Source of the DNA: Fidelibacterota bacterium
Lineage (GTDB): Bacteria > Fidelibacterota > UBA2242
Length of the DNA: 6,807 bases
Direction of reading: 5' to 3'
Assembly (NCBI GenBank): GCA_003645845.1
Contig: QNCV01000145.1
Location: 1-6,807 of the forward strand
Below, piece after piece: positions 1-6,643 of the stretch. The number at the start of each line of letters is the position of its first letter. Within the stretch, counting starts at the first letter, position 1. Position numbers and translations under genes: made by a program. Under the pieces are notes generated by a model. That model was not told where the DNA came from. It did no database searches and worked only from the letters and a program-made list of their open reading frames with translations.

Positions 1-3000
1 AGCGCTGTAATTGCCGGTAGCGATCTTATATTCCACAATGGTTTTACGATTGATCTTGGAGATAATTACAGTCAGAATGGTCAATTGGTCCTCCCTTCTA
101 ACAGTGGATTCAGTATTATTCTGGATTCTGCCTTTATCGAATTTTCATGGATTAGAGGAAATGGTAATAAACTTACTCTGCAAAATGAATCCGCGCTCAA
201 TAGCCAGGTCCACATCCAGGACGCCGTATTAACAGGAATTGTAAATATCGATGGCTACTTTGTGACTTTTGAAGGGAATTCGGTGGTTCTTGAAGATACC
301 CTGCAAAACGCTTCAAATACCGGTCGTGATCTGGTTATTAAAGGTTTGTTTACCAACAGAGGAGTCATTCGTGATAATCCGGTGGGATATCCTTCGTATT
401 TATGGATTGATATCACGGGCGATATCGTGAATAGTGGTCAGTGGACTAATTCAAAAACAACCTTAAACGGAACACTTAACCAAACAGTGACCCTCTCTAA
501 TAACGAGATCATTTATGCTGATTTTATCCTTGAAGCGGTCATGGGCACCGGAGGCTATCAATGGTATAAAAATGGTGCTGTTATTTCTGGTGAAAACAAC
601 AATAACCTGTTTCTAAATTCTTTGGAACCCGGCAACATCTATTATTGTAGTACCAATGAAGGAAACTCTCGAACAATATCTGTCATTGGGGATGATATCG
701 GTCCGGCAGACTGGAAAATGATTGCTGCCCTTCCGTCATCTGTCCGAGACATCCATTTCATTGATAACCTTGTTGGTTTTGCTGTAGGTGGTGGGTCCAT
801 TTATTCGAATGAAGGTGGTGGAAAAGTTTATAAAACGGTTGATGGTGGGAATAACTGGCTTGAATTATCCCTGCCTGCGGATCCTCCTTTTTCATCCATA
901 TTTTTTACCGATCCGATGAACGGCTGGGTCGTTGGCGGACGAACTTCTGAATGCCGCATTTTTCACACCAGTAATGGCGGCACCGACTGGACTGAACAGG
1001 TGTCAGCTGTCAGTAACCGACCAACCAGTATATTCTTTGCAAATGCCAGTAATGGCTGGATCACCAACGATGCCGGAAAAATTCAACATACTAGTAATGG
1101 TGGAACAACCTGGTCTGTTCAAAATAGCACAATATCCGAACATGTTACCGATATATTTTTCGTGGATGAAAATACCGGTTGGGCAGGCGCACAGTATGCC
1201 ACAATTCTTCATACAACAGACGGCGGCGATACCTGGAACGCACAAAACAGTACTATCCCACGTCCATCCTTTGATAACCGTAATTTTGGTTTTATGGATT
1301 TTATCGATGAGAATACCGGTTGGATTTGCGGTGATAATGGTTGGATTGTAAATACCAGCGACGGTGGCACAAACTGGACTCTTCAGGAAACACCTGCCGA
1401 TGGAATTCACCTCTGTGCAATCGATTTTATCGATGCATCAGATGGTTTTGCTGTTGGATCAATGGGTACCGTATTAAAGACATCGGATGGTGGTGCAACT
1501 TGGGAAAGGAGCGCTTTCAGTAATAGTAACTGGTTATCTGATATCTGTTTTATAAATGATAGCACCGTTTTTATTTCGGACGGCGAAGGCAACATTTATA
1601 AATATTCGCAAGAATCCGCTCCGGAATTATTGGCTGATTTTGCGGCTAATATAAACTCCGGTCCGGTTCCTCTGACCGTTCAATTTTCCGATCTGTCTTC
1701 CGGTACTCCGATTTCCTGGAACTGGGATTTTGGCGATGGCAATTCAGCTACCCAACAAAATCCTCAACACACCTATGAAACGGCAGGCACATACTCTGTC
1801 AGTCTGACAGTATCAGACGGGAATACTGAGAACACGCACATAAAAACCGATTATATCACCGTTCTGGAACCAATCGATGAACCTGACGGTTGGTTTCTGC
1901 AGAATCCCTACCCGGTTCCGGATGATCTGTACTCCCTCAATGTACTGGATGCCAATACAGCGGTTGCGGTGGGGCAGGGAGGTACCATCATCAAAACAAC
2001 AGATGCCGGAGCAACATGGTCAATCCTGAACAGCGGAACTAGCGTTAATCTCAATGATGTTTATTTTCCTTCCATGTCAACCGGATATGCGGTTGGCAAT
2101 AATCCGGCATACGGCGAACCGGGAACAGTCCTGAAAACCACTGATAGTGGCGATACATGGGATGCTCTGAGCATCAGCATCAATTATGATATGAGAGGTG
2201 TGTTCTTCATCGATGAAAATACCGGTTGGATTGTTGGTGATGGAAGTTACGGCCAGGATGGAACAGTCATCAAAACCATTAACGGCGGAGATTCATGGAC
2301 AAAGCAGAGCTCTAATATTGATGGTGAAATCCGAGCTGTGTTTTTCCTTGATTCCAATATCGGTTGGATCGGCGGAGAAGGGTACTGCGCCCTAACTACA
2401 GACGGTGGTTCAACGTGGACGCCAGTTGACATAACCACTGAAGATTACCAATATGTAAAAGAGATTCAATTTCTGGATGCAAATAACGGATGGATCGCTG
2501 CAAGTACATCCCTTTATCAAACCACTGATGGAGGTAACATATGGACAGCAGTCGTTCCTGCCTCCGATGAATATTACAGTTCCGTCTATTTTTCCGATGC
2601 CAACACCGGCTGGGCATCATCGGAAGAGAAGGTATTCAAAACCATTGACGGCGGCTCTACCTGGACAGAACAGATAGACCTGCCGGGATACGGTGGTTAT
2701 GATATTGAAAGCCTGGACTTCTCCGGGTCCACCGGCTGGTTTGCAGGAACGGAGGGCATTATCTATCAAAATACTGATGGCAGCTGGACTGAAATGTCAT
2801 CTTCAATATTCCCGGACACACATACAGACCTTAAAGATCTGTTCTTTGTGGATGAGAATACAGGATGGATTGTCGGTGCAGTAGACAATATCTGGAAAAC
2901 GAATGACGGTGGGCACAGCTGGATCGAGCAGACAGGAGAATTTTGGACCGTGTACGATGTGGATTTTGTGGATGCCAGCAACGGATGGGCTGTCGGAGAT

Positions 3001-4008
3001 GGTCCTTACAACGGTGACGCCAAGATTTACCACACAACTGATGGCGGAACCAACTGGACTGAACAGACCAGCGGAACGGAAAACTGGTTTGCTGCTGTGG
3101 ATTTTATAGATACCAACAATGGTTGGGCAGTAGGATATGCCGGTACGATTCTCCATACATCCGATGGCGGAAGCAACTGGAGTGAACAATCCTCCGGTAC
3201 CGGTGAATACCTGAATGATGTCATCTTTTTGGATTCTCAGACCGGTTGGGTTTGTGGTACCAATGGAATTATCCTTCACACAACCGACGGGGGAACCAAC
3301 TGGAGCCAGCAGACCAATTCCAACGACAACAATCTTTATTCAATGTATTTTTTGGACTCAAATCACGGATTTGCGGTGGGTGCAGAGATAACCATTCTTG
3401 AAACCACCGACGGCGGGTCTGCGTGGAATGAAATCACAACCGGTAGTTACACTGATCCCAGTTATAACTCCATTACATTTGCTGATCAGCTCAACGGCTG
3501 GATCGTTGGGGATAATGGAACTCTGTTAACAACAACGGATGGTGGCTCTACCTGGACAGAGCAGATTAACCCGACTGGTGTTGATCTTGAATCGGTTTTC
3601 TTTGTGAATCCGACAACTGGTTGGGCAGTTGGTGACAACGGAGCCATCCTTAAGACTTCCACTGCTGGGGAAATACCGGTTGCTATTAATGAACCTGATT
3701 TTGTCGATACCGAACCACAGAAGTATATGCTCCCTCAGAACTACCCCAATCCGTTTAATCCCACAACAACAATCCGTTACGGATTACCCGAAACTGGTCA
3801 GGTCAGAATGACAATCTTCAATCTCTACGGTCAAAAAGTCGTCGATCTGGTCAATACAACACAAAACCCGGGTTATTATGAGACAATCTGGAACGGCAAA
3901 AATCGGGACGGAGTTTCGGTCAGTAGTGGTGTGTATATCTGTTATATCAATGTTGTTGGTCGAACAGAATCATATTCCAAAAACATCAAAATGCTGCTTA
4001 TGAAGTAA
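1..4008 (+). CDS. Large secreted multidomain protein: Ig-like, YCF48/Asp-box propellers, PKD and T9SS sorting domain (5'-partial)
   Basis: The reading frame is open from base 1 to the TAA at 4006-4008, giving 1335 visible residues. The true start is upstream: a TTG at 85 has no ribosome-binding site and the same frame continues before it. Visible order: a beta-rich Asn/Gly/Thr stretch (1-520), an Ig-like module (about 520-687), seven YCF48-type repeats (709-1611), a PKD domain (1624-1869), fourteen more YCF48-type repeats (1891-3669), a short linker, and a C-terminal T9SS type A sorting domain (3724-4005). Known family behaviour: such sorting domains send proteins through the outer membrane and are then cleaved, with the cargo released or surface-anchored. 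Asp-box propellers and PKD domains usually serve in binding or as scaffolds. No catalytic domain is visible, so I infer a surface or extracellular adhesin or glycan/protein-binding role. The substrate is unknown and an enzyme domain upstream is possible. A 64-bp gap separates it from the next gene. Confidence 0.93.
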   Translation, partial: SAVIAGSDLIFHNGFTIDLGDNYSQNGQLVLPSNSGFSIILDSAFIEFSWIRGNGNKLTLQNESALNSQVHIQDAVLTGIVNIDGYFVTFEGNSVVLEDTLQNASNTGRDLVIKGLFTNRGVIRDNPVGYPSYLWIDITGDIVNSGQWTNSKTTLNGTLNQTVTLSNNEIIYADFILEAVMGTGGYQWYKNGAVISGENNNNLFLNSLEPGNIYYCSTNEGNSRTISVIGDDIGPADWKMIAALPSSVRDIHFIDNLVGFAVGGGSIYSNEGGGKVYKTVDGGNNWLELSLPADPPFSSIFFTDPMNGWVVGGRTSECRIFHTSNGGTDWTEQVSAVSNRPTSIFFANASNGWITNDAGKIQHTSNGGTTWSVQNSTISEHVTDIFFVDENTGWAGAQYATILHTTDGGDTWNAQNSTIPRPSFDNRNFGFMDFIDENTGWICGDNGWIVNTSDGGTNWTLQETPADGIHLCAIDFIDASDGFAVGSMGTVLKTSDGGATWERSAFSNSNWLSDICFINDSTVFISDGEGNIYKYSQESAPELLADFAANINSGPVPLTVQFSDLSSGTPISWNWDFGDGNSATQQNPQHTYETAGTYSVSLTVSDGNTENTHIKTDYITVLEPIDEPDGWFLQNPYPVPDDLYSLNVLDANTAVAVGQGGTIIKTTDAGATWSILNSGTSVNLNDVYFPSMSTGYAVGNNPAYGEPGTVLKTTDSGDTWDALSISINYDMRGVFFIDENTGWIVGDGSYGQDGTVIKTINGGDSWTKQSSNIDGEIRAVFFLDSNIGWIGGEGYCALTTDGGSTWTPVDITTEDYQYVKEIQFLDANNGWIAASTSLYQTTDGGNIWTAVVPASDEYYSSVYFSDANTGWASSEEKVFKTIDGGSTWTEQIDLPGYGGYDIESLDFSGSTGWFAGTEGIIYQNTDGSWTEMSSSIFPDTHTDLKDLFFVDENTGWIVGAVDNIWKTNDGGHSWIEQTGEFWTVYDVDFVDASNGWAVGDGPYNGDAKIYHTTDGGTNWTEQTSGTENWFAAVDFIDTNNGWAVGYAGTILHTSDGGSNWSEQSSGTGEYLNDVIFLDSQTGWVCGTNGIILHTTDGGTNWSQQTNSNDNNLYSMYFLDSNHGFAVGAEITILETTDGGSAWNEITTGSYTDPSYNSITFADQLNGWIVGDNGTLLTTTDGGSTWTEQINPTGVDLESVFFVNPTTGWAVGDNGAILKTSTAGEIPVAINEPDFVDTEPQKYMLPQNYPNPFNPTTTIRYGLPETGQVRMTIFNLYGQKVVDLVNTTQNPGYYETIWNGKNRDGVSVSSGVYICYINVVGRTESYSKNIKMLLMK
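520..687 (+). other. Ig-like module within the large secreted protein
   Basis: The segment carries YQWYKNG (556-576) and, about 20 residues later, YYC (640-648). This is the Trp core plus Y-x-C-like pattern of bacterial Ig-like domains found in secreted multidomain proteins. It sits just before the first propeller and probably acts as a spacer or binding module. The match is by motif only, and the domain's left edge is approximate. Confidence 0.55.
709..1611 (+). repeat. YCF48/Asp-box repeat array 1 (seven repeats, one predicted seven-bladed propeller)
   Basis: Seven degenerate protein repeats of about 41-47 residues follow the pattern hydrophobic-x-F-x-D-x-x-x-GW-x-VG ... T-x-DGG-x-x-W. Six end in a recognisable Asp-box with Trp codons at 856, 988, 1111, 1234, 1375 and 1501. 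The seventh (about 1535-1611) keeps the inner strands but has no DGG-x-x-W. A Trp strand (W at 712, in DWKMIAALP) precedes repeat 1 and can supply the missing outer strand of blade 7, the usual 'velcro' closure of beta-propellers. The family (photosystem II assembly factor YCF48/HCF136-like, BNR/Asp-box) is a seven-bladed propeller in the known structures. In non-photosynthetic bacteria it occurs in secreted proteins of unknown ligand. Confidence 0.88.
1624..1869 (+). other. PKD domain between the propeller arrays
   Basis: About 82 residues with the diagnostic PKD signature: LTVQFSD early, NWDFGDG in the middle (WDFGDG at 1723-1740), then HTYETAGTYSVSLTVSDG and a closing beta strand. PKD domains are Ig-like beta sandwiches found in extracellular proteins, often next to catalytic or carbohydrate-binding modules. 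Here it separates the first propeller from the second and third, probably as a rigid spacer or a binding module. Confidence 0.95.
1891..3669 (+). repeat. YCF48/Asp-box repeat array 2 (fourteen repeats, two predicted seven-bladed propellers)
   Basis: Fourteen repeats follow the same pattern as array 1. Trp codons closing the Asp-boxes fall at 2017, 2158, 2296, 2416, 2542, 2662, 2785, 2920, 3055, 3178, 3301, 3424 and 3553, a period of 120-141 bp. The leading Trp strand is at 1891 (GWFLQNPYP). Repeat 7 has a shortened box (NTDGSW, one residue missing) and repeat 14 ends in TSTAGE without the Trp. The odd repeats fall exactly where two seven-bladed units would end, so I place a propeller boundary near 2770-2790. 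The DNA copies are diverged. The longest identical stretch I noticed between arrays is 18 bp (1165-1182 and 2212-2229), so recent duplication is not evident. Confidence 0.87.
3724..4005 (+). other. C-terminal T9SS type A sorting domain
   Basis: About 94 residues begin with YMLPQNYPNPFNPTTTIRY, continue with IFNLYGQKV and GYYETIWNGKNRDG, then SSGVYICYI, and end with the basic tail KNIKMLLMK. This is the standard FlgD-Ig-like/Por-secretion C-terminal domain. The long NYPNPFNP version is typical of Ignavibacteria, Calditrichota, Marinimicrobia and related lineages. It predicts outer-membrane translocation by the type IX system after Sec export, with removal of the domain. It is the best taxonomic clue in the window. 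Confidence 0.95.
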
Positions 4009-4072
4009 ATCAATATGAATCAATCTTTATTTAATTATGCCAAAAAACAATTAATCTCAAACGGAGGGAACA

Positions 4073-4831
4073 ATGCGTAAAAAAAGTTTGATCGTTTTCC
4101 TGATTTTAGTCTTCGCTTTCTCAGGGTTATCATTTGCCAAATCAAAAACGGTTATACCTAAAGTTGTTATGTTAGGTATTGGCGCAAAAAATCCGACGCT
4201 TGATGAATCGAGGTTTCCACATTTGAATTTCTATTACACACCGGGTTTGGTCTCCAAAGCCCAGGTCAGTTCGAATGTAAAAGCTCTTGCGGCTCTTTCA
4301 GGTATAGCCAAGGAAACATTCGAAGGAGAACCGAAACTGTTAGCCGATATCTGGAATGAAAAAGGAGAAGTGTTCATGCTTTTTGATAATCAGAGTGTAT
4401 GTGCAACACTTGGATATAATATCCTGCAGCAGGATGATATCCTGAAAAGACTTTGTGCGGATAGAAAATCACTGGCTGACAATTTTAAACTGTATGTAAA
4501 AAAAGGGAAAACTGCCAAACCCGCCAAAAAGGCAATGAAACTTAAAAAATCAGATTTTATGGTTGGGCATAAATTCCCCAATTTTCAAGTTTCAGATCCA
4601 TCTGGTAACATTACGAATATTAATACAGTATTATCTGGTCAACCAACTTTAGTCATTCTTTTTCAATTGTCGCCGGATTTAGATATTAATGAGGCTAAGA
4701 AAAGCCAGGCAGAAGCCTCCGGAAAGGCGTTTGCCAAAGCCATGCTTGCTGGCGCTGCCGGTGGAAAAGCCACAGGACTTTTTGAACAAATTGAGGGACA
4801 ATTATTCGGCTATGATGCCAGAGAGAAATAG
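4073..4831 (+). CDS. Exported protein with a cysteine-less redoxin/thioredoxin-like segment
   Basis: 252 residues. The ATG at 4073 follows a GGAGGG ribosome-binding site (4063-4068) by 4 nt. A classic Sec signal peptide is visible: MRKK, a hydrophobic core, then LSFA with likely cleavage after Ala22. Residues 23-145 form an alpha/beta region I cannot assign; LADIWNEKGEVFMLFDNQ hints at a thioredoxin-like strand pair. Residues 146-160 are a Lys/Ala-rich linker. Residues 163-200 (VGHKFPNFQVSDPSGNI ... LVILF) match the opening of AhpC/TSA or TlpA/ResA-type redoxin domains. Where those have the Cys motif this protein reads FQLSPDLDIN, and the only cysteines, Cys110 and Cys128, lie elsewhere. Only 52 residues follow, many Ala/Gly/Lys, so the fold is truncated or diverged. 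Redox activity is unlikely; a structural or binding role in the periplasm is an inference. It lies between two other exported products, probably co-transcribed. Confidence 0.85.
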   Translation: MRKKSLIVFLILVFAFSGLSFAKSKTVIPKVVMLGIGAKNPTLDESRFPHLNFYYTPGLVSKAQVSSNVKALAALSGIAKETFEGEPKLLADIWNEKGEVFMLFDNQSVCATLGYNILQQDDILKRLCADRKSLADNFKLYVKKGKTAKPAKKAMKLKKSDFMVGHKFPNFQVSDPSGNITNINTVLSGQPTLVILFQLSPDLDINEAKKSQAEASGKAFAKAMLAGAAGGKATGLFEQIEGQLFGYDAREK

Positions 4832-4857
4832 TCATTCATGCAATTCTACACTTCAAA

Positions 4858-4890
4858 ATTGTTAAAATGAATAGGATGTCAATTAACAAT
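4858..4890. repeat. Short AT-rich inverted repeat in the intergenic gap
   Basis: ATTGTTAA (4858-4865) and TTAACAAT (4883-4890) are perfect 8-bp inverted copies around a 17-nt spacer, just upstream of the ribosome-binding site of the lipoprotein gene. It could be an operator or a weak RNA hairpin. It is short and AT-rich, so chance is quite possible. There is no T-run after it, so it is not a terminator. Confidence 0.3.
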
Positions 4891-4912
4891 CGAACTTAAA
4901 AGGAGGAAGCCA

Positions 4913-5350
4913 ATGAAGTATCTCAGTACCATGATCACACTAATGCTGCTCATTTGCGGGATCGCTATTATGAGTTGTAGCGATGATGAAAACAATGGCG
5001 TAAGCTATCTGGGACCCGATGAAACAGAATCTGCAATTGTCGGCACCTGGATTCGGGAAGTCGTTAAAGATTACAACTATGCAGGTTTGTCATTTTTCAG
5101 TGACGGAACATATTACTATGTCAATATGTCTTCACCGACATCCGAACCTTATGCAAGCAGAGAAGGCGCTTATACTATAGATGGAAAAACACTGACATTA
5201 GGATCTGATGATGCCAGCTGCAGTAGTGCCGGAATTTACGAGGTCAGCATATCGGAAGATATGGATCAAATGACTCTCAAGAAAACAGATGATGATTGTG
5301 AAGTTCGATCTGGCGAGCTGCCGGGTAACTGGCAGTTTGTAGAAGAATAA
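4913..5350 (+). CDS. Small lipoprotein with lipocalin-like domain
   Basis: 145 residues. The ATG at 4913 sits 6 nt after a strong AGGAGG site (4901-4906). The N-terminus is a lipoprotein signal: MKYL, a hydrophobic core, then AIMSC with Cys22 as the likely lipidated residue (a relaxed lipobox). The mature end reads CSDDENN. After a short linker come the hallmarks of small bacterial lipocalin-like proteins: IVGTW (42-46), FFSDGTYYY (61-69), GAYTIDGKTLTL (85-96), and a repeated beta pattern to LPGNWQFVEE at the end. Cys103 and Cys129 could form a disulfide. These proteins are membrane-anchored beta-barrels common in Bacteroidota-like genomes, with mostly unknown ligands. The acidic residues at +3 to +5 resemble the surface lipoprotein export signal described in Bacteroidota. 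It is the last gene before a strong terminator. Confidence 0.88.
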   Translation: MKYLSTMITLMLLICGIAIMSCSDDENNGVSYLGPDETESAIVGTWIREVVKDYNYAGLSFFSDGTYYYVNMSSPTSEPYASREGAYTIDGKTLTLGSDDASCSSAGIYEVSISEDMDQMTLKKTDDDCEVRSGELPGNWQFVEE

Positions 5351-5374
5351 TCAATTAATCAACTGCCAATCAAC

Positions 5375-5411
5375 AAAAAGAGTCTTCAGTAATTTTCTGG
5401 AGACTCTTTTT
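5375..5411 (+). terminator. Strong intrinsic terminator, probably bidirectional
   Basis: AAAAAGAGTCT (5375-5385) pairs perfectly with AGACTCTTTTT (5401-5411). The stem extends by a T-G wobble and CAG/CTG, about 15 pairs, closing a 7-nt loop TAATTTT. It starts 24 nt after the lipoprotein stop codon. The A-run on the left and T-run on the right make it look the same from either strand. It ends the exported-protein block and insulates the dGTPase gene. Confidence 0.92.
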
Positions 5412-5466
5412 ATATTCAGATAAAATACATAGCCTGTTCTTAAGTTAAGTAAAATTTCAGGATTGA

Positions 5467-5495
5467 TTGTTACATCCTTATTGTTCATTTTTAAA
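5467..5495 (+). promoter_or_regulatory. Candidate promoter for the dGTPase-kinase block
   Basis: A promoter is expected between the terminator (ends 5411) and the GTG start at 5541. The best sigma70-like pair I see is TTGTTA (5467-5472) and TTTAAA (5490-5495) with a 17-nt spacer. An alternative, if the host uses a Bacteroidota-type -7 element, is TATATTGTG at 5507-5515 with TTGTTC (5481-5486) upstream. Both are weak matches in very AT-rich DNA, so the exact site is uncertain. Confidence 0.25.
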
Positions 5496-5527
5496 AATAA
5501 AATAGATATATTGTGCATTGGAATTGC

Positions 5528-5540
5528 AAAAGGAGTTTTT
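5528..5540 (+). promoter_or_regulatory. Ribosome-binding site that decides the dGTPase start
   Basis: AAAAGGAG (5528-5535) followed by a 5-nt T spacer leads into GTG at 5541. The frame is open further upstream (to a TTG at 5463), but that start has no comparable site and would add 26 residues not typical of the family. The GTG gives the expected short N-terminus before the conserved FRDQ...H block. Confidence 0.85.
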
Positions 5541-6638
5541 GTGCCGTCTTTCTCCAATCCCTACAGCGAAACCCTATTGACCAACCGTCAAAAAGATCGA
5601 CCGGAAGATATCCGGGGACCCTATTTCCGGGACCAGACTGCGATCATTCACTCTCTTGCTTTTCGCCGTCTCAAACATAAAACTCAGGTTTTTTTCTCAC
5701 CTGAAAACGATCATATCTGCACCCGCATTGAGCACTCCCTGCATGTGGCTTCCATTTCGTCAACCATCTGTAAAGCGCTGGGTTTGGACGAAGAGTTGGC
5801 TCACGCTATCGGTCTCGGACATGACCTTGGACATGCGCCTTTCGGACATGCCGGCGAACAAGCACTGAACACATTGTTAGCCACCCCCTTTATTCACGAG
5901 GTTCACAGTCTGAGAGTCGCCGACAAACTGGAAAACTACGGCAAAGGTCTTAACCTGACATTTGCAGTCCGGGATGGAATTGTTTCCCACTGCGGCGAAG
6001 TGGATGAACAATTTGTAGAAATTGCACCGGTTCCAAATAACCTGAATGAGCCAACAACCAGACCAATCGCCCCGAGCACCTGGGAAGCCTGCGCCGTCCG
6101 CATCAGCGATTCCATGGCCTATCTCGGCCGTGATCTGGAAGATGCAATCAAAGCAAATCTAATCTCCCGGAACGATATCCCTGAAAAAATTCAAATGAAT
6201 CTCGGTATTCGAAACAGCGATATAATAACAAATCTGGTAAATGACGTCATCGACTGGTCTGCAAAAAACAGCAAAATCGGTTTCTCTCCGGAAATGTTCG
6301 AATTATTAATAGAATTCAAACAGTTCAGCAGGGAGCACATTTACCGCAATCCCAAGATGGACTACTGGAACAAATATTCGGAAACCGTTTTATCCTCAAT
6401 CTATCAATACTTAAGACAACTTTACGATACATGGCAAACGGACTGGGAAGCCTACGCTGCCAGTAAAACGGCTCTGGACAATAAATTCGGTAAATACATG
6501 GTTTCCCTGAAAAACGTATATGAACCCTATAATTTCGATATCGACATTATTCTGAAAGATTATATTGCAGGAATGACAGACAATTATGCCCTGCATTGTT
6601 TTGAAAATATTCTCACTGCGGGAACAACGGGTCTCTGA
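5541..6638 (+). CDS. dgt: HD-domain deoxynucleoside triphosphate triphosphohydrolase (dGTPase-like)
   Basis: 365 residues from the GTG at 5541 to TGA at 6636-6638. The family hydrolyses dGTP (some members other dNTPs) to the nucleoside and triphosphate in the cytoplasm, affecting dNTP pools and in some cases phage resistance. The diagnostic N-terminal block FRDQTAIIHSLAFRRLKHKTQVF is present across residues 29-51. The metal-binding HD set is intact: His65 (RIEHSLHVA), His94-Asp95 (GLGHDLGHAPFGHAGE) and Asp190 (RISDSMAYLGRDLEDA). His98 and His103 match the extra catalytic-site histidines. GLNLTFAVRDGI (136-147) is another family block. It is shorter than E. coli Dgt (about 500 residues) and fits the compact dGTPase-like group, so exact substrate preference is open. 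It follows a strong terminator and is probably transcribed with the kinase gene that starts 5 nt downstream. Confidence 0.93.
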   Translation: MPSFSNPYSETLLTNRQKDRPEDIRGPYFRDQTAIIHSLAFRRLKHKTQVFFSPENDHICTRIEHSLHVASISSTICKALGLDEELAHAIGLGHDLGHAPFGHAGEQALNTLLATPFIHEVHSLRVADKLENYGKGLNLTFAVRDGIVSHCGEVDEQFVEIAPVPNNLNEPTTRPIAPSTWEACAVRISDSMAYLGRDLEDAIKANLISRNDIPEKIQMNLGIRNSDIITNLVNDVIDWSAKNSKIGFSPEMFELLIEFKQFSREHIYRNPKMDYWNKYSETVLSSIYQYLRQLYDTWQTDWEAYAASKTALDNKFGKYMVSLKNVYEPYNFDIDIILKDYIAGMTDNYALHCFENILTAGTTGL

Positions 6639-6643
6639 GCACC

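Noticed and set aside
85..87. TTG as the start of the large protein
   Set aside because: There is no ribosome-binding site, no signal peptide follows, and the same frame is open back to base 1, so the gene begins upstream of the window.
932..3279. Several open frames of 60-158 codons on both strands inside the repeat arrays
   Set aside because: They are shadows of the Asp-box repeats: recurring codon patterns such as GATGGCGG and ACCGGTTGG keep other frames open. They lack ribosome-binding sites and family features.
709..3669. Repeats as a CRISPR or DNA-level tandem array
   Set aside because: The repetition is at protein level with diverged DNA copies and period 120-141 bp in one continuous reading frame; no constant repeat with variable spacers exists.
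4031..4054. TTAATT/AATTAA hairpin after the large gene as a terminator
   Set aside because: It has only six A/T pairs with a 12-nt loop and no T-run after it, too weak to call.
4829..4912. Frameshift that would restore a full redoxin domain after the stop at 4831
   Set aside because: I see no thioredoxin-like continuation in any frame of the 81-bp gap, so the short C-terminus looks genuine.
5463..5540. Longer N-terminus for the dGTPase from a TTG at 5463
   Set aside because: The extra 26 residues are encoded by AT-rich leader DNA, and a strong AAAAGGAG site points to the GTG at 5541.
5351..5557. Minus-strand open frame of 68 codons across the intergenic region
   Set aside because: It runs through the terminator hairpin and the dGTPase ribosome-binding site, has no recognisable protein features, and is best explained by chance in AT-rich DNA.
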